Origin: Candidatus Competibacteraceae bacterium
GTDB taxonomy: Bacteria; Pseudomonadota; Gammaproteobacteria; Competibacterales; Competibacteraceae
NCBI GenBank assembly: GCA_003989065.1
Contig: RXIW01000030.1
Location: forward strand, 1 to 39,075
Direction: 5' to 3'
DNA length: 39,075 bases
Shown here: positions 24,282-31,669 of the stretch, piece after piece
How positions within the stretch are numbered: the stretch's first letter is position 1
Layout of the letters: every line of letters begins with the position of its first letter
The notes under the pieces: generated by a model
The model's input: only the letters and a program-made list of their open reading frames with translations
What the model was told of the DNA's origin: nothing
Database searches by the model: none
Program-made: the position numbers and the translations under genes

Positions 24282-25034
24282 TTATTTAGCCAGGTTGATG
24301 CGCGCTGGCAAGTCGCCGAACACATCCCGATAGCTGGCGTAGACCGCGCAGATCGTCACCGGTCCCAGCACCAGGAAACCCAGTCCGAACGGAATGGTCG
24401 CGACCACAGCCAGCACCAGGTAGAGTACGCCGAACACCAGCAGCGGCAACACGTTGATCCAACAGGCTGCGATACTGGCCTGCGCCGCTGGCCAGGCGTT
24501 CTGGCCGGCCAGCATCACCAGCGGGATGCCATAGAACAGCAACGAGACGATCAGAAAACCGATGACCGTCACGACCAACGCCGCCACCAGCCCAGCCCCC
24601 ACCAACATGCCGCCCGCCGCTTCGGGGGGGATGCCGGAATCGGCCCCGTGCAAGGCCGTGCCTACGAAGACGCTGCCTCCGACCACCATCACGATGACCA
24701 GTCCCATCACGACATAACCGCCCAGGCTGATCAGCCCCAGCACCACTAAGGGCCCCATCCGCTCCTGATTCTTAAAGCCCTGGAACAGATGGCCGATCTC
24801 CAGAGGCTCGCCCCGTTCCTGCGCTGCCGCCCCATACATCATGCCGCCCACCAGGACCGGCGCCAGCAGAGCTTGCGCCAAGCCGCCAACGAACGGAATA
24901 AACGCCATCACCACACTGAGTCCAAGATAAATCAGCAGAATGACGATCCAGATCCCCGGCGCTTGCGCGAACAGCCGCCAACCCTCGACGATCCAACCCC
25001 AGCCCCGTCCAGCCTCTACCCGCATTGCGGTCAT
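24282..25034 (-). CDS. BPSS1780-type multi-pass membrane protein of unknown function
   Basis: 250-residue integral inner-membrane protein. The N-terminal stretch (AGRGWGWIVEGWRLFAQAPGIWIVILLIYLGLSVVMAFIPFVGGLAQALLAPVLVGGMMYGA) and the following EIGHLFQGFKNQ match the conserved opening of the BPSS1780 family. Five to six hydrophobic helices are visible: about 26-45, 48-72, 95-125, 148-172 and 195-235. AGGAGAT stands 7 nt before the ATG at 25034, so the start is good. No catalytic residues are known. It stands alone between a plus-strand orphan and the fatty-acid block. Confidence 0.75.
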   Translation of the reverse strand: MTAMRVEAGRGWGWIVEGWRLFAQAPGIWIVILLIYLGLSVVMAFIPFVGGLAQALLAPVLVGGMMYGAAAQERGEPLEIGHLFQGFKNQERMGPLVVLGLISLGGYVVMGLVIVMVVGGSVFVGTALHGADSGIPPEAAGGMLVGAGLVAALVVTVIGFLIVSLLFYGIPLVMLAGQNAWPAAQASIAACWINVLPLLVFGVLYLVLAVVATIPFGLGFLVLGPVTICAVYASYRDVFGDLPARINLAK

Positions 25035-25134
25035 GAACGATCTCCTCTCATCAAAATAACGAAGATTCGGTCATCAGCATAACGTAAAACCAGCGTCGGC
25101 CAAGATCTCCCGCTGGGCGTTTGCACCATAAAAA

Positions 25135-25159
25135 AGCCCGCTGGCATCACCAGCGGGCT
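25135..25159 (-). terminator. Strong intrinsic terminator of the thiolase/fadN operon
   Basis: AGCCCGCTGG (25135-25144) and CCAGCGGGCT (25150-25159) form a perfect 10-bp stem with loop CATCA. On the minus strand the stem is followed by a run of six T. It lies 50 nt past the thiolase stop at 25209. Confidence 0.9.
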
Positions 25160-25208
25160 CTTCCCCCAACACCGGGCGGCTTAACCCAGCCCGGCACCAC
25201 CTCGAAAG

Positions 25209-26405
25209 CTACAACGCCTCGAAGACTCCGGCAGCGCCCATGCCGGTGCCGATGCACATCGTCACCATGCCATACCTGCCCCCGCGCCGCTGCAGGCCAT
25301 GCACCAGCGTCGCGGTGCGGATCGCGCCGGTCGCGCCCAGGGGATGCCCCAGCGCGATCGCGCCACCGAGCGGATTGACCTTGGCGGCATCGAGCTCCAA
25401 CTCGCGGATCACCGCCAGACTCTGGGCGGCGAACGCCTCGTTCAACTCGAACCAGTCGATGTCGCCCTTCTTCAGTCCGGCCAGCTCCAGCGCCTTTGGA
25501 ATCGCAGCGATCGGGCCGATCCCCATGATCCGCGCCGGCACGCCGGCCACGGCATAGCTGACGAAGCGGGCCAGGGGTTGCAGGTTTAGTTGCCTGACCA
25601 TCCGCTCGCTCATCAACACCACGGCTCCGGCCCCATCGCTCATCTGCGAACTGTTGCCGGCGGTGACGCTGCCCCGCGCTGCGAACACCGGCTTGAGCTT
25701 GGCCAGCCCCGCCCTACTGGTGTCGGGACGCGGGCCTTCGTCGTTCTCGACCACGCGCTCGCGGAGCTTCACCTGCAGGGTGGCGCTGTCCGGCAGGCGG
25801 TCGATCACGGTGTAGGGCAGAATTTCCTGCTTGAACTCGCCATCGGCAATGGCAGTCACCGCCCGGCGATGGCTCTCTACCGCAAAGGCGTCCTGATCCT
25901 CGCGGGACACCCGCCACTGCTCGGCCACCCTCTCTGCCGTCAGTCCCATGCCGTAAGCGATGCCGACGTTCTCATCCTTGGCGAACACTTCGGGATTCAG
26001 GGCGATCTTGTTGCCACCCATCGGAATCATGGTCATGGTTTCCGTACCGGCGGCGATCATCACATCGGCCTCGCCCAACCGAATGCGGTCGGCAGCCTGC
26101 GCTACCGCCTGCACCCCGGAAGCGCAAAAGCGGTTGATGGTCAGCCCCGGCACGCTGTCCGGCAATCCGGCCAGCAACAGGCCGATGCGGGCCACGTTCA
26201 TACCCTGCTCGCCTTCCGGCATGGCGCAACCGACGATCACGTCACCGATCAGTTGCGGGTCCAGTCCCGGACATTGCGCGATCGCGCCCCGCAACACATG
26301 GGCCAGCAGATCGTCCGGACGGGTATTGCGAAACATGCCGCGCGCCTTGCCGACCGGCGTGCGCACGGCGGCTACGATATAAGCGTCCTGAATGGGTTTG
26401 CTCAT
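25209..26405 (-). CDS. fadA: Acetyl-CoA acyltransferase (3-ketoacyl-CoA thiolase)
   Basis: 398-residue thiolase that performs the last step of fatty-acid beta-oxidation, cleaving 3-ketoacyl-CoA with CoA. The nucleophile is Cys94 in NRFCASGVQA. The catalytic base is His354 in GGAIALGHPLGATG, and Cys384 in MCIGTGMGAAG is the second cysteine. NEAFAAQS and TAGNSSQMSDGAGAVVLMSE are further family marks. The length suits type I degradative thiolases. It lies 18 nt downstream of the bifunctional FadN-type gene, forming a two-gene operon that ends at the terminator at 25135-25159. The fadI or phaA-type assignment cannot be fully excluded, but the partner enzyme favours beta-oxidation. Confidence 0.92.
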   Translation of the reverse strand: MSKPIQDAYIVAAVRTPVGKARGMFRNTRPDDLLAHVLRGAIAQCPGLDPQLIGDVIVGCAMPEGEQGMNVARIGLLLAGLPDSVPGLTINRFCASGVQAVAQAADRIRLGEADVMIAAGTETMTMIPMGGNKIALNPEVFAKDENVGIAYGMGLTAERVAEQWRVSREDQDAFAVESHRRAVTAIADGEFKQEILPYTVIDRLPDSATLQVKLRERVVENDEGPRPDTSRAGLAKLKPVFAARGSVTAGNSSQMSDGAGAVVLMSERMVRQLNLQPLARFVSYAVAGVPARIMGIGPIAAIPKALELAGLKKGDIDWFELNEAFAAQSLAVIRELELDAAKVNPLGGAIALGHPLGATGAIRTATLVHGLQRRGGRYGMVTMCIGTGMGAAGVFEAL

Positions 26406-26423
26406 GAATATGTCTCCGATCGA

Positions 26424-28784
26424 TCAGTTACGCAGCGGCTTGCCGGTCTTGAGCATGTGCTCGATGCGGGCCTGGGTTTGCGCGGTCTTGGCCAGCTCGA
26501 CGAAACCCTGGCGCTCCTGACCGAGCAGCCACGCCTCGTCGACCATCGTGTTCGGGTCGACAGCGCCGCCGCACAGCGCGGTCGCAATCTTGACCCCCAG
26601 CTGGTAGTCGTGGGCCGAGATGAAACCGCCGTCGCGCATGTTGACCAGCGCCATCTGACAGGCCGCGATGCCGGTGCGGCCCGCCACGCGCACCTTGCGC
26701 GGCTGCGGCGGCCGGTAGCCGGTCTCGGCCAGCGCCCGCACTTGGGCCTTGGCGACGTACAACAGCTCGTTGGGATTGAATACGATGATATCGGAGGCTT
26801 TCAGATAACCGAGCTGCTTGGCCTCCTCGGCGCTGCGCGACACCTTGGCCATCGCCATCGCTTCGAAGTAACCGCGCAGGAACGGTAGCAAATCACCGCC
26901 CTTGGCCTCGGCCGCCGCCCGCAATGCAAATTCCTTGCAACCGCCACCGGCCGGAATCAACCCGACGCCGACTTCGACCAGGCCGATGTAGCTCTCCAGA
27001 GCGGCCACCACCCGATCGCAGTGCATCAAAAACTCGCAGCCGCCGCCCAGCGCCAGACCCTGCACCGCCGCCACCACCGGAATGGCGGAATAGCGCAGCG
27101 CCGCCGTGGTGTTCTGGAACTTGGCGACACCGGCCTCGAAAGTAGCGAAATCGCCAGCCTGCAACACCCCTACGGCCTGAGCCAGGTTGGCGCCGACGCT
27201 GAATGGCGCTTCGGTCTGCCACAACACCAAGCCATCGAACTGCTGCTCGGCGACCCGCACCGCTTCCAGTACGCCGTCGAGCACGTCATCGCCGATCGCG
27301 TGCATCTTGCTCTTGAAGCCGAGCACGCCGATCCGGTCGCCGGTGGTCCACAGCCGCACACCGCTGTTCTCGTAGACCGTCTCGCCGTAGCGCGGCAGTC
27401 CTTCACCCAGCACCTGCTCCGGATAGAACTGGCGACGATAGACCGGCAGGGTCGAGCGCGGCTTGTAGCTGTCTTCCAGAGCCGAATAGGAGCCTTCCGG
27501 CCGATGCACCCCATCGACCTGCTTCACCCAGGCCGGCAGCGGCGTCTGGGTCATGGCCTTGCCGGCGGCGATGTCCTGTTCGATCCAGGCCGCCACCTGT
27601 TTCCAACCAGCCGCCTGCCAGATCTCGAACGGTCCCATGCTCCAGCCGAAACCCCAGCGGATGGCGAAGTCCACATCGCGGGCGGTATCGGCGATCTCGG
27701 CCAGCAACACCGCCGCGTAATGGAAGGTATCGCGGTGAATAGCCCACAGGAATTGAGCCTGCGGATGATCGCTGGCGCGCAGGGCGGCGAACTTTTCGGC
27801 CGGATTCCTGATCTTGAGCAACGCCTGCACCGCTTCATCCGGTTTGGCGCCCGCAACCCGATACTCACCGGTCGCAGTGTCGAGCACCTGCTTACCCTTG
27901 TCGGCGTAGATGCCGACCTTGGTCTTCTGACCCAGCGCACCCTTTTCGATCAGGGTGGTCAACCAGGCCGGCGGATTGAAATAGTGCCGCCACGGATCTT
28001 CTCGCAGGGCCAGCGCCGACCCCTTGAACACATGGCCCATGGTGTCCAGTCCCACCACATCGGCGGTGCGATAGGTGGCGCTCTTGGGCCGGCCGATGGC
28101 TGGACCGGTCAGGGCGTCCACTAAATCCAGGCTGAGTCCGAACACCTGGGTGTGGTGGATGGTCGCCGCCATGGAAAACACCCCGATGCGATTGGCGATG
28201 AAATTCGGGGTGTCCTTGGCCCGAACCACGCCCTTGCCCAGGGTGCTGACCAGGAAGGTTTCCAGCAGGTCCAGCATGGCCGGTTCGGTGGTCTGGCAGG
28301 GAATCAGTTCCACCAGCGCCATATAGCGCGGCGGATTGAAGAAGTGAATGCCGCAGAAGCGGGGCCGCACGCTTTCGGGCACCGATTCGGCCAGCAGATT
28401 CAACGGCAGACCGGAGGTGTTGGTGGCCAGGATCGCCCGCTCGTTCAGATAAGGCGTGACCTTCTTGTACAGATCGGCCTTCCAGTCCGGACGCTCGGCG
28501 ATGGCCTCGATCAGCAAGTCGCAGCTGCGCAATTCTTCCAGATGCTGGTCGTAGTTGGCCGGCTGAATCAGCTCAGCTCGTTCCTTGACCGCAAACGGCG
28601 CTGGACTGAGCTTGACCATGTTGGCGATGGCCTTGGTCACGATCCCGTTGGGATCGCCTTCCTTGGCCGGCAGGTCGAACAACACCACCGGCACATCGGC
28701 GTTGGCCAGATGAGCGGCGATCTGCGCGCCCATCACGCCTGCGCCCAGAACCGCCACCCGGCGGATGGATGCTGCGTTACTCAT
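26424..28784 (-). CDS. fadN: Bifunctional 3-hydroxyacyl-CoA dehydrogenase / enoyl-CoA hydratase, FadN type
   Basis: 786 residues. The domain order is dehydrogenase first, hydratase last, the reverse of E. coli FadB and as in Bacillus FadN. The NAD-binding loop is VAVLGAGVMGAQIA (10-23), followed by LLIEAIAERPDWK, NTSGLPLNLLAE, and RFCGIHFFNPPRYMALVELI with the catalytic His. KDTPNFIANRIGVF and two C-terminal dehydrogenase domains follow. The hydratase part begins at about 490, with PFSVGANL, VQGLALGGGCEFLMHCD and LVEVGVGLIPAGGG, which hold the oxyanion hole and both catalytic Glu positions. It catalyses the middle two steps of beta-oxidation, with the thiolase 18 nt downstream. The ATG at 28784 has AGAGGA about 12 nt upstream. 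Confidence 0.92.
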   Translation of the reverse strand: MSNAASIRRVAVLGAGVMGAQIAAHLANADVPVVLFDLPAKEGDPNGIVTKAIANMVKLSPAPFAVKERAELIQPANYDQHLEELRSCDLLIEAIAERPDWKADLYKKVTPYLNERAILATNTSGLPLNLLAESVPESVRPRFCGIHFFNPPRYMALVELIPCQTTEPAMLDLLETFLVSTLGKGVVRAKDTPNFIANRIGVFSMAATIHHTQVFGLSLDLVDALTGPAIGRPKSATYRTADVVGLDTMGHVFKGSALALREDPWRHYFNPPAWLTTLIEKGALGQKTKVGIYADKGKQVLDTATGEYRVAGAKPDEAVQALLKIRNPAEKFAALRASDHPQAQFLWAIHRDTFHYAAVLLAEIADTARDVDFAIRWGFGWSMGPFEIWQAAGWKQVAAWIEQDIAAGKAMTQTPLPAWVKQVDGVHRPEGSYSALEDSYKPRSTLPVYRRQFYPEQVLGEGLPRYGETVYENSGVRLWTTGDRIGVLGFKSKMHAIGDDVLDGVLEAVRVAEQQFDGLVLWQTEAPFSVGANLAQAVGVLQAGDFATFEAGVAKFQNTTAALRYSAIPVVAAVQGLALGGGCEFLMHCDRVVAALESYIGLVEVGVGLIPAGGGCKEFALRAAAEAKGGDLLPFLRGYFEAMAMAKVSRSAEEAKQLGYLKASDIIVFNPNELLYVAKAQVRALAETGYRPPQPRKVRVAGRTGIAACQMALVNMRDGGFISAHDYQLGVKIATALCGGAVDPNTMVDEAWLLGQERQGFVELAKTAQTQARIEHMLKTGKPLRN

Positions 28785-28863
28785 AGTCTTGGATATCCTC
28801 TCGTCAAGCTATCGAAACCCGCGGTGCGACCGCCACCCATTTCCCTTCATTCATCGCTAAACA

Positions 28864-28891
28864 TAAAGCCGGGGTCAAGGCCCCGGCTTTA
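28864..28891 (-). terminator. Intrinsic terminator downstream of fadL
   Basis: TAAAGCCGGGG (28864-28874) pairs with CCCCGGCTTTA (28881-28891) around a 6-nt loop. The perfect 11-bp stem lies 30 nt past the fadL stop. On the minus strand it ends in TTTATGTTT. The symmetry would also allow function in the other direction. Confidence 0.82.
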
Positions 28892-28921
28892 TCGATCTGG
28901 CTAATCGCCGATCCGGCAGGT

Positions 28922-30271
28922 TCAGAACCTGTAGCTGGCCTGCAATCCGAACAGGTTGCCCGAGGCACTGTAGTCGACCAACAGGTGTTCGACGAACAAG
29001 CCGGAGTATGACGAGGGCACCAGATCCAGGGCCTCATTAGTACTGGATTTGGCAAAGCTGATATACATGTAGCCGACATCCACCGACAGTTTCGGATCGG
29101 GGTGATAGCTGAAACCGAGGCCAATGGCGTTGCGACTGCTGTCGGGAATGCTCGGGTGGCGATATTCGGCCGAGCGAATGGGGGTCTGATCGTAGACGTA
29201 ACCGGCCCGGAAGGTCCATTCCGGCGTGTAATCGTAGGTGACGCCCAGATTGACCGACCAGCTGTCCTGCCAATTCTCGTTGATCACCCCGAGCACGCCG
29301 CTACCATCGGCGAGATCGATCTGCAAATCCTTGAATACGCTCCAATTGGTCCAGCGTAAGCTGGACATCACCGCCCATTGTGGACTGAGCCGCTTGTAGA
29401 AGGCCAAAGCAGCCCAGTCGGGTGCGATCCAGTCCGCCCTGATGCCTCGCGTACCGTTGGTGCCCGGCAGATAGTTGCTGATGGTGGCGTCGCCCTCCAG
29501 GGTATAGTCGATCCGCGAGCGATAGCTCAGACCGACCCGCGTATCGGGATCGAATTGGTAGGTAGCGCCCAGGTTGAAACCGAAGCCCCAGTCGGTGCCC
29601 TTGTTTTCCACATAACCGTCGCTGGTCGGACTCAAGGGATTGAACAGCGCCCTAGACAGCGTGACGTCGAGGTATTGGGCGCTCACCCCGAAACCCAGGG
29701 ACAGGTTGTCATTGACCCGGTACGCGATGCTGGGATTGATGTCGACGGTCTTCATCTCCGAATCGACCGCTGCATAGCGGCCCACCCAATCCCGGGCATA
29801 GTTGGTGCTGACCGCAAACGGCGCGGTGATGCCCAGACCAAAACGCATCTGGTCGTTGATATCCATCGCGAAATAGCCATTCGGCACGAGGTTGTTAGTG
29901 CCGCCGTTATCGGGGGCGCCAGTAGCGGGAATGGTCACGAACACCGGCAGGGTGCCTGGTTTGGTGAGCAGATCGCCCAGATTGGCCGGCAGCCGCATGG
30001 TCGAACCACCATCGCTCGTCTTGATAGAAATGTCGATGTCGATCAGGCCCAGCTGGGACTGCGTGCCACTGCTCAACATCATGTCGGCCGGGTTGTAGTA
30101 CACGGCCGAGACGTCGTCGTTGACAAGACTGCCGCCGGCGAACGCCCGGCCCAGACCGGTGACGCTCTGCTCGGTGATCTGCAAGCCCGAAGCGTAGGAC
30201 TGGCCGGTAACGGCCAACAAGCCGGTGATGCCGAGGACTAGAATGGAACTCTGCGACTTTGGAATTGTCAT
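28922..30271 (-). CDS. fadL: FadL-type outer-membrane long-chain fatty acid transporter
   Basis: Outer-membrane beta-barrel that admits long-chain fatty acids. The ATG at 30271 is chosen: AAGGA lies about 9 nt upstream and a signal peptide follows at once (hydrophobic 9-21, cleavage after SYA27). The frame is open for 40 codons further upstream, but those residues are arginine-rich and not family-like. The mature protein starts SGLQITEQSVTGLGRAFAGG, the FadL N-terminal plug motif that follows N-x-x-x... in the family. YNPADMM and the aromatic-rich strands continue to a terminal Phe (QASYRF), typical for BAM-inserted barrels. 449 residues. It is adjacent to the beta-oxidation genes and a PsrA-like regulator, so fatty-acid control is likely. 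Confidence 0.9.
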   Translation of the reverse strand: MTIPKSQSSILVLGITGLLAVTGQSYASGLQITEQSVTGLGRAFAGGSLVNDDVSAVYYNPADMMLSSGTQSQLGLIDIDISIKTSDGGSTMRLPANLGDLLTKPGTLPVFVTIPATGAPDNGGTNNLVPNGYFAMDINDQMRFGLGITAPFAVSTNYARDWVGRYAAVDSEMKTVDINPSIAYRVNDNLSLGFGVSAQYLDVTLSRALFNPLSPTSDGYVENKGTDWGFGFNLGATYQFDPDTRVGLSYRSRIDYTLEGDATISNYLPGTNGTRGIRADWIAPDWAALAFYKRLSPQWAVMSSLRWTNWSVFKDLQIDLADGSGVLGVINENWQDSWSVNLGVTYDYTPEWTFRAGYVYDQTPIRSAEYRHPSIPDSSRNAIGLGFSYHPDPKLSVDVGYMYISFAKSSTNEALDLVPSSYSGLFVEHLLVDYSASGNLFGLQASYRF

Positions 30272-30302
30272 TATTGCTGTCCTTAGAATGTGGTTCTGAA
30301 TT

Positions 30303-30314
30303 CGAGCGTGTTTC
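30303..30314. promoter_or_regulatory. Weak PsrA-like site in front of fadL
   Basis: CGAGC-GT-GTTTC lies 32-43 nt upstream of the fadL ATG. One half-site matches the PsrA pattern (G/C)AAAC-N2-4-GTTT(G/C) exactly; the other has two mismatches. It is preceded by ATT, as in the strong site at 31117-31136. Suggestive only. Confidence 0.25.
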
Positions 30315-30457
30315 GCGATCGGTCGGGGCCGAAAGCGAATGGGGTGTTTTCGATGCCCCGATGCTCGTTCGCATGGCCGTCGATCAGCCATGACGAAAGT
30401 CTTCTTCTCCAGCGGTGGCGCTTCCCCACCCGGAGCGCATGTATAGCGGCGCGCCTA

Positions 30458-31102
30458 TCAAACAGCCATATCGACCTCCTTCTCCAGCGGTGGCGCGCGC
30501 AATCCCGCTGTCAGGAATCGGGCCAGTTGCTGCTGCAACCAACGCTCGTCCCCTACTTCCCGCACCTTGAACGGCAACCACGCCCACAGCGCTCCCGCAT
30601 AGGCAAACGACAACGCGCCCAGCGTGAAGCACAAGCGCCAGTGGATGTCGACCGGCGACAACTCCGGCAAGGTCTGGACGAGCGTTCGCTGAAACCGCTC
30701 CAGCACCGGCGCGTATTGCTCGTTCATGAAGTCGCGCAGCGCCTCGGAAGGCTCCAGCTGCGCCCGACCCAGCAAGCGGGTGAACCGCTCGCCCTGCACC
30801 CCAGCGCGGCGCAACTGCAGCGACGGTTCGATAAAGGCAGTCAACACCGCTTCTACCGTCACCGGCCCGCCGCTGTTCTCCAAGACCGTCAACCGCGCCA
30901 GCCGCTCCTCGTTCAAGGGTTTGAGCCGGCGAACGAACACAGCGCGGGTCAGCTCATCCTTCGAACCGAAGTGATAGTGCACAGCCGCCAGGTTGGCGTG
31001 GGCCAGTGTGGTAATTGCCCTCAACGAGGTTTGCACGAAGCCATGTTCGGCGAACAACATCTCGGCCGCATCCAATAGACGCTGGCTTGTGTCATCTCCC
31101 AT
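30458..31102 (-). CDS. psrA: TetR-family regulator resembling PsrA (fatty-acid responsive)
   Basis: 214 residues. The N-terminal TetR HTH (about 8-52) reads QRLLDAAEMLFAEHGFVQTSLRAITTLAHANLAAVHYHFGSKDELTRAVF, closely similar in layout to Pseudomonas PsrA. The C-terminal domain keeps PsrA-like segments, FTRLLGRAQLEPSEALRDFMNEQYAPVLERFQRTL and WRLCFTLGALSFAYAG. PsrA represses beta-oxidation and its own gene until long-chain acyl ligands bind. A perfect PsrA-type palindrome lies 15 nt before the ATG at 31102. It is next to fadL and the fadN/thiolase operon. Assignment to PsrA rather than another TetR member is inference from sequence memory plus operator. Confidence 0.82.
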   Translation of the reverse strand: MGDDTSQRLLDAAEMLFAEHGFVQTSLRAITTLAHANLAAVHYHFGSKDELTRAVFVRRLKPLNEERLARLTVLENSGGPVTVEAVLTAFIEPSLQLRRAGVQGERFTRLLGRAQLEPSEALRDFMNEQYAPVLERFQRTLVQTLPELSPVDIHWRLCFTLGALSFAYAGALWAWLPFKVREVGDERWLQQQLARFLTAGLRAPPLEKEVDMAV

Positions 31103-31116
31103 GGCGAAGTGTCCCC

Positions 31117-31136
31117 ATTCAAACGCTTGTTTGAAT
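31117..31136. promoter_or_regulatory. Perfect palindromic operator of the PsrA-like regulator
   Basis: ATTCAAAC-GCTT-GTTTGAAT, two perfect 8-bp arms with a 4-nt spacer. It contains CAAAC-N4-GTTTG, exactly the PsrA consensus known from Pseudomonas. A GATAAT -10-like hexamer (minus strand, 31140-31135) overlaps its edge, so binding would block transcription of the regulator's own gene. Confidence 0.75.
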
Positions 31137-31165
31137 TATCCCACGCTGTACTCCAAAAAAATGAT

Positions 31166-31177
31166 CAAACTGGTTAT
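31166..31177. promoter_or_regulatory. Second, imperfect PsrA-like site
   Basis: CAAAC-TG-GTTAT lies 30 bp upstream of the strong palindrome. The first half is perfect and the second has two mismatches at its end (GTTAT for GTTTG). It may be an auxiliary operator for the TetR gene. Confidence 0.3.
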
Positions 31178-31277
31178 TCATGACACGCTGGTATCGTCGA
31201 CCAATCGCCGGACCCGCGCGACGCCAGATTGATCCGGCGTCGCTTTCCCCATGAAATTGCTGAAAAATAAACAGCCA

Positions 31278-31535
31278 TCAGGCAGAATGGCCCTCTATGA
31301 TCAATCGTCGCACCGCCGCGCCATCGAACGGCCAGTCCAGCTCGACACCGCTTTCCGCCCGCAACACCGGGATACGGATGCCGTATCGCTCCAACAATAG
31401 AGCATCGTCGACAATCTCGATCCATTCGACCGGCAGTCCGACTTCCCGCTCAATCAGCCTCTCCGCCTGTTCGCACAAATGGCACGCGCTGGTGCCGTAC
31501 AACACCAGATGCGGCCCGCTATCGTGCTCGCCCAT
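31278..31535 (-). CDS. Glutaredoxin-like (DUF836-type) thiol protein
   Basis: 85-residue thioredoxin-fold protein. The sequence LVLYGTSACHLCEQAERLI places the redox pair C18-H-L-C21 after the first strand. VEWIEIVDDALLLERYGIRIPVLR contains the Ile-Pro that corresponds to the cis-proline before strand 3. It ends with WPFDGAAVRRLI. Such small proteins are common in Proteobacteria; the disulfide partner is unknown. GGGGAGAT stands just before the ATG at 31535. Cytosolic, monocistronic, and divergent from the exosortase-associated ligase gene. Confidence 0.85.
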   Translation of the reverse strand: MGEHDSGPHLVLYGTSACHLCEQAERLIEREVGLPVEWIEIVDDALLLERYGIRIPVLRAESGVELDWPFDGAAVRRLIIEGHSA

Positions 31536-31669
31536 CGATCTCCCCTTCGCTTTTCGACCTGTTCATACTGGTGCTGTCCGGTGGATAAACCACTATTATC
31601 TATAGCCGACCGTCACCTACTCCCACAATATGAAAAACCAGCCATCCACTTTTCCCATTGAAAACCGGT

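Noticed and set aside
25590..26888. 432-codon plus-strand frame opposite the thiolase and FadN end
   Set aside because: Crosses two real genes on the other strand and lacks family features and a good ribosome site.
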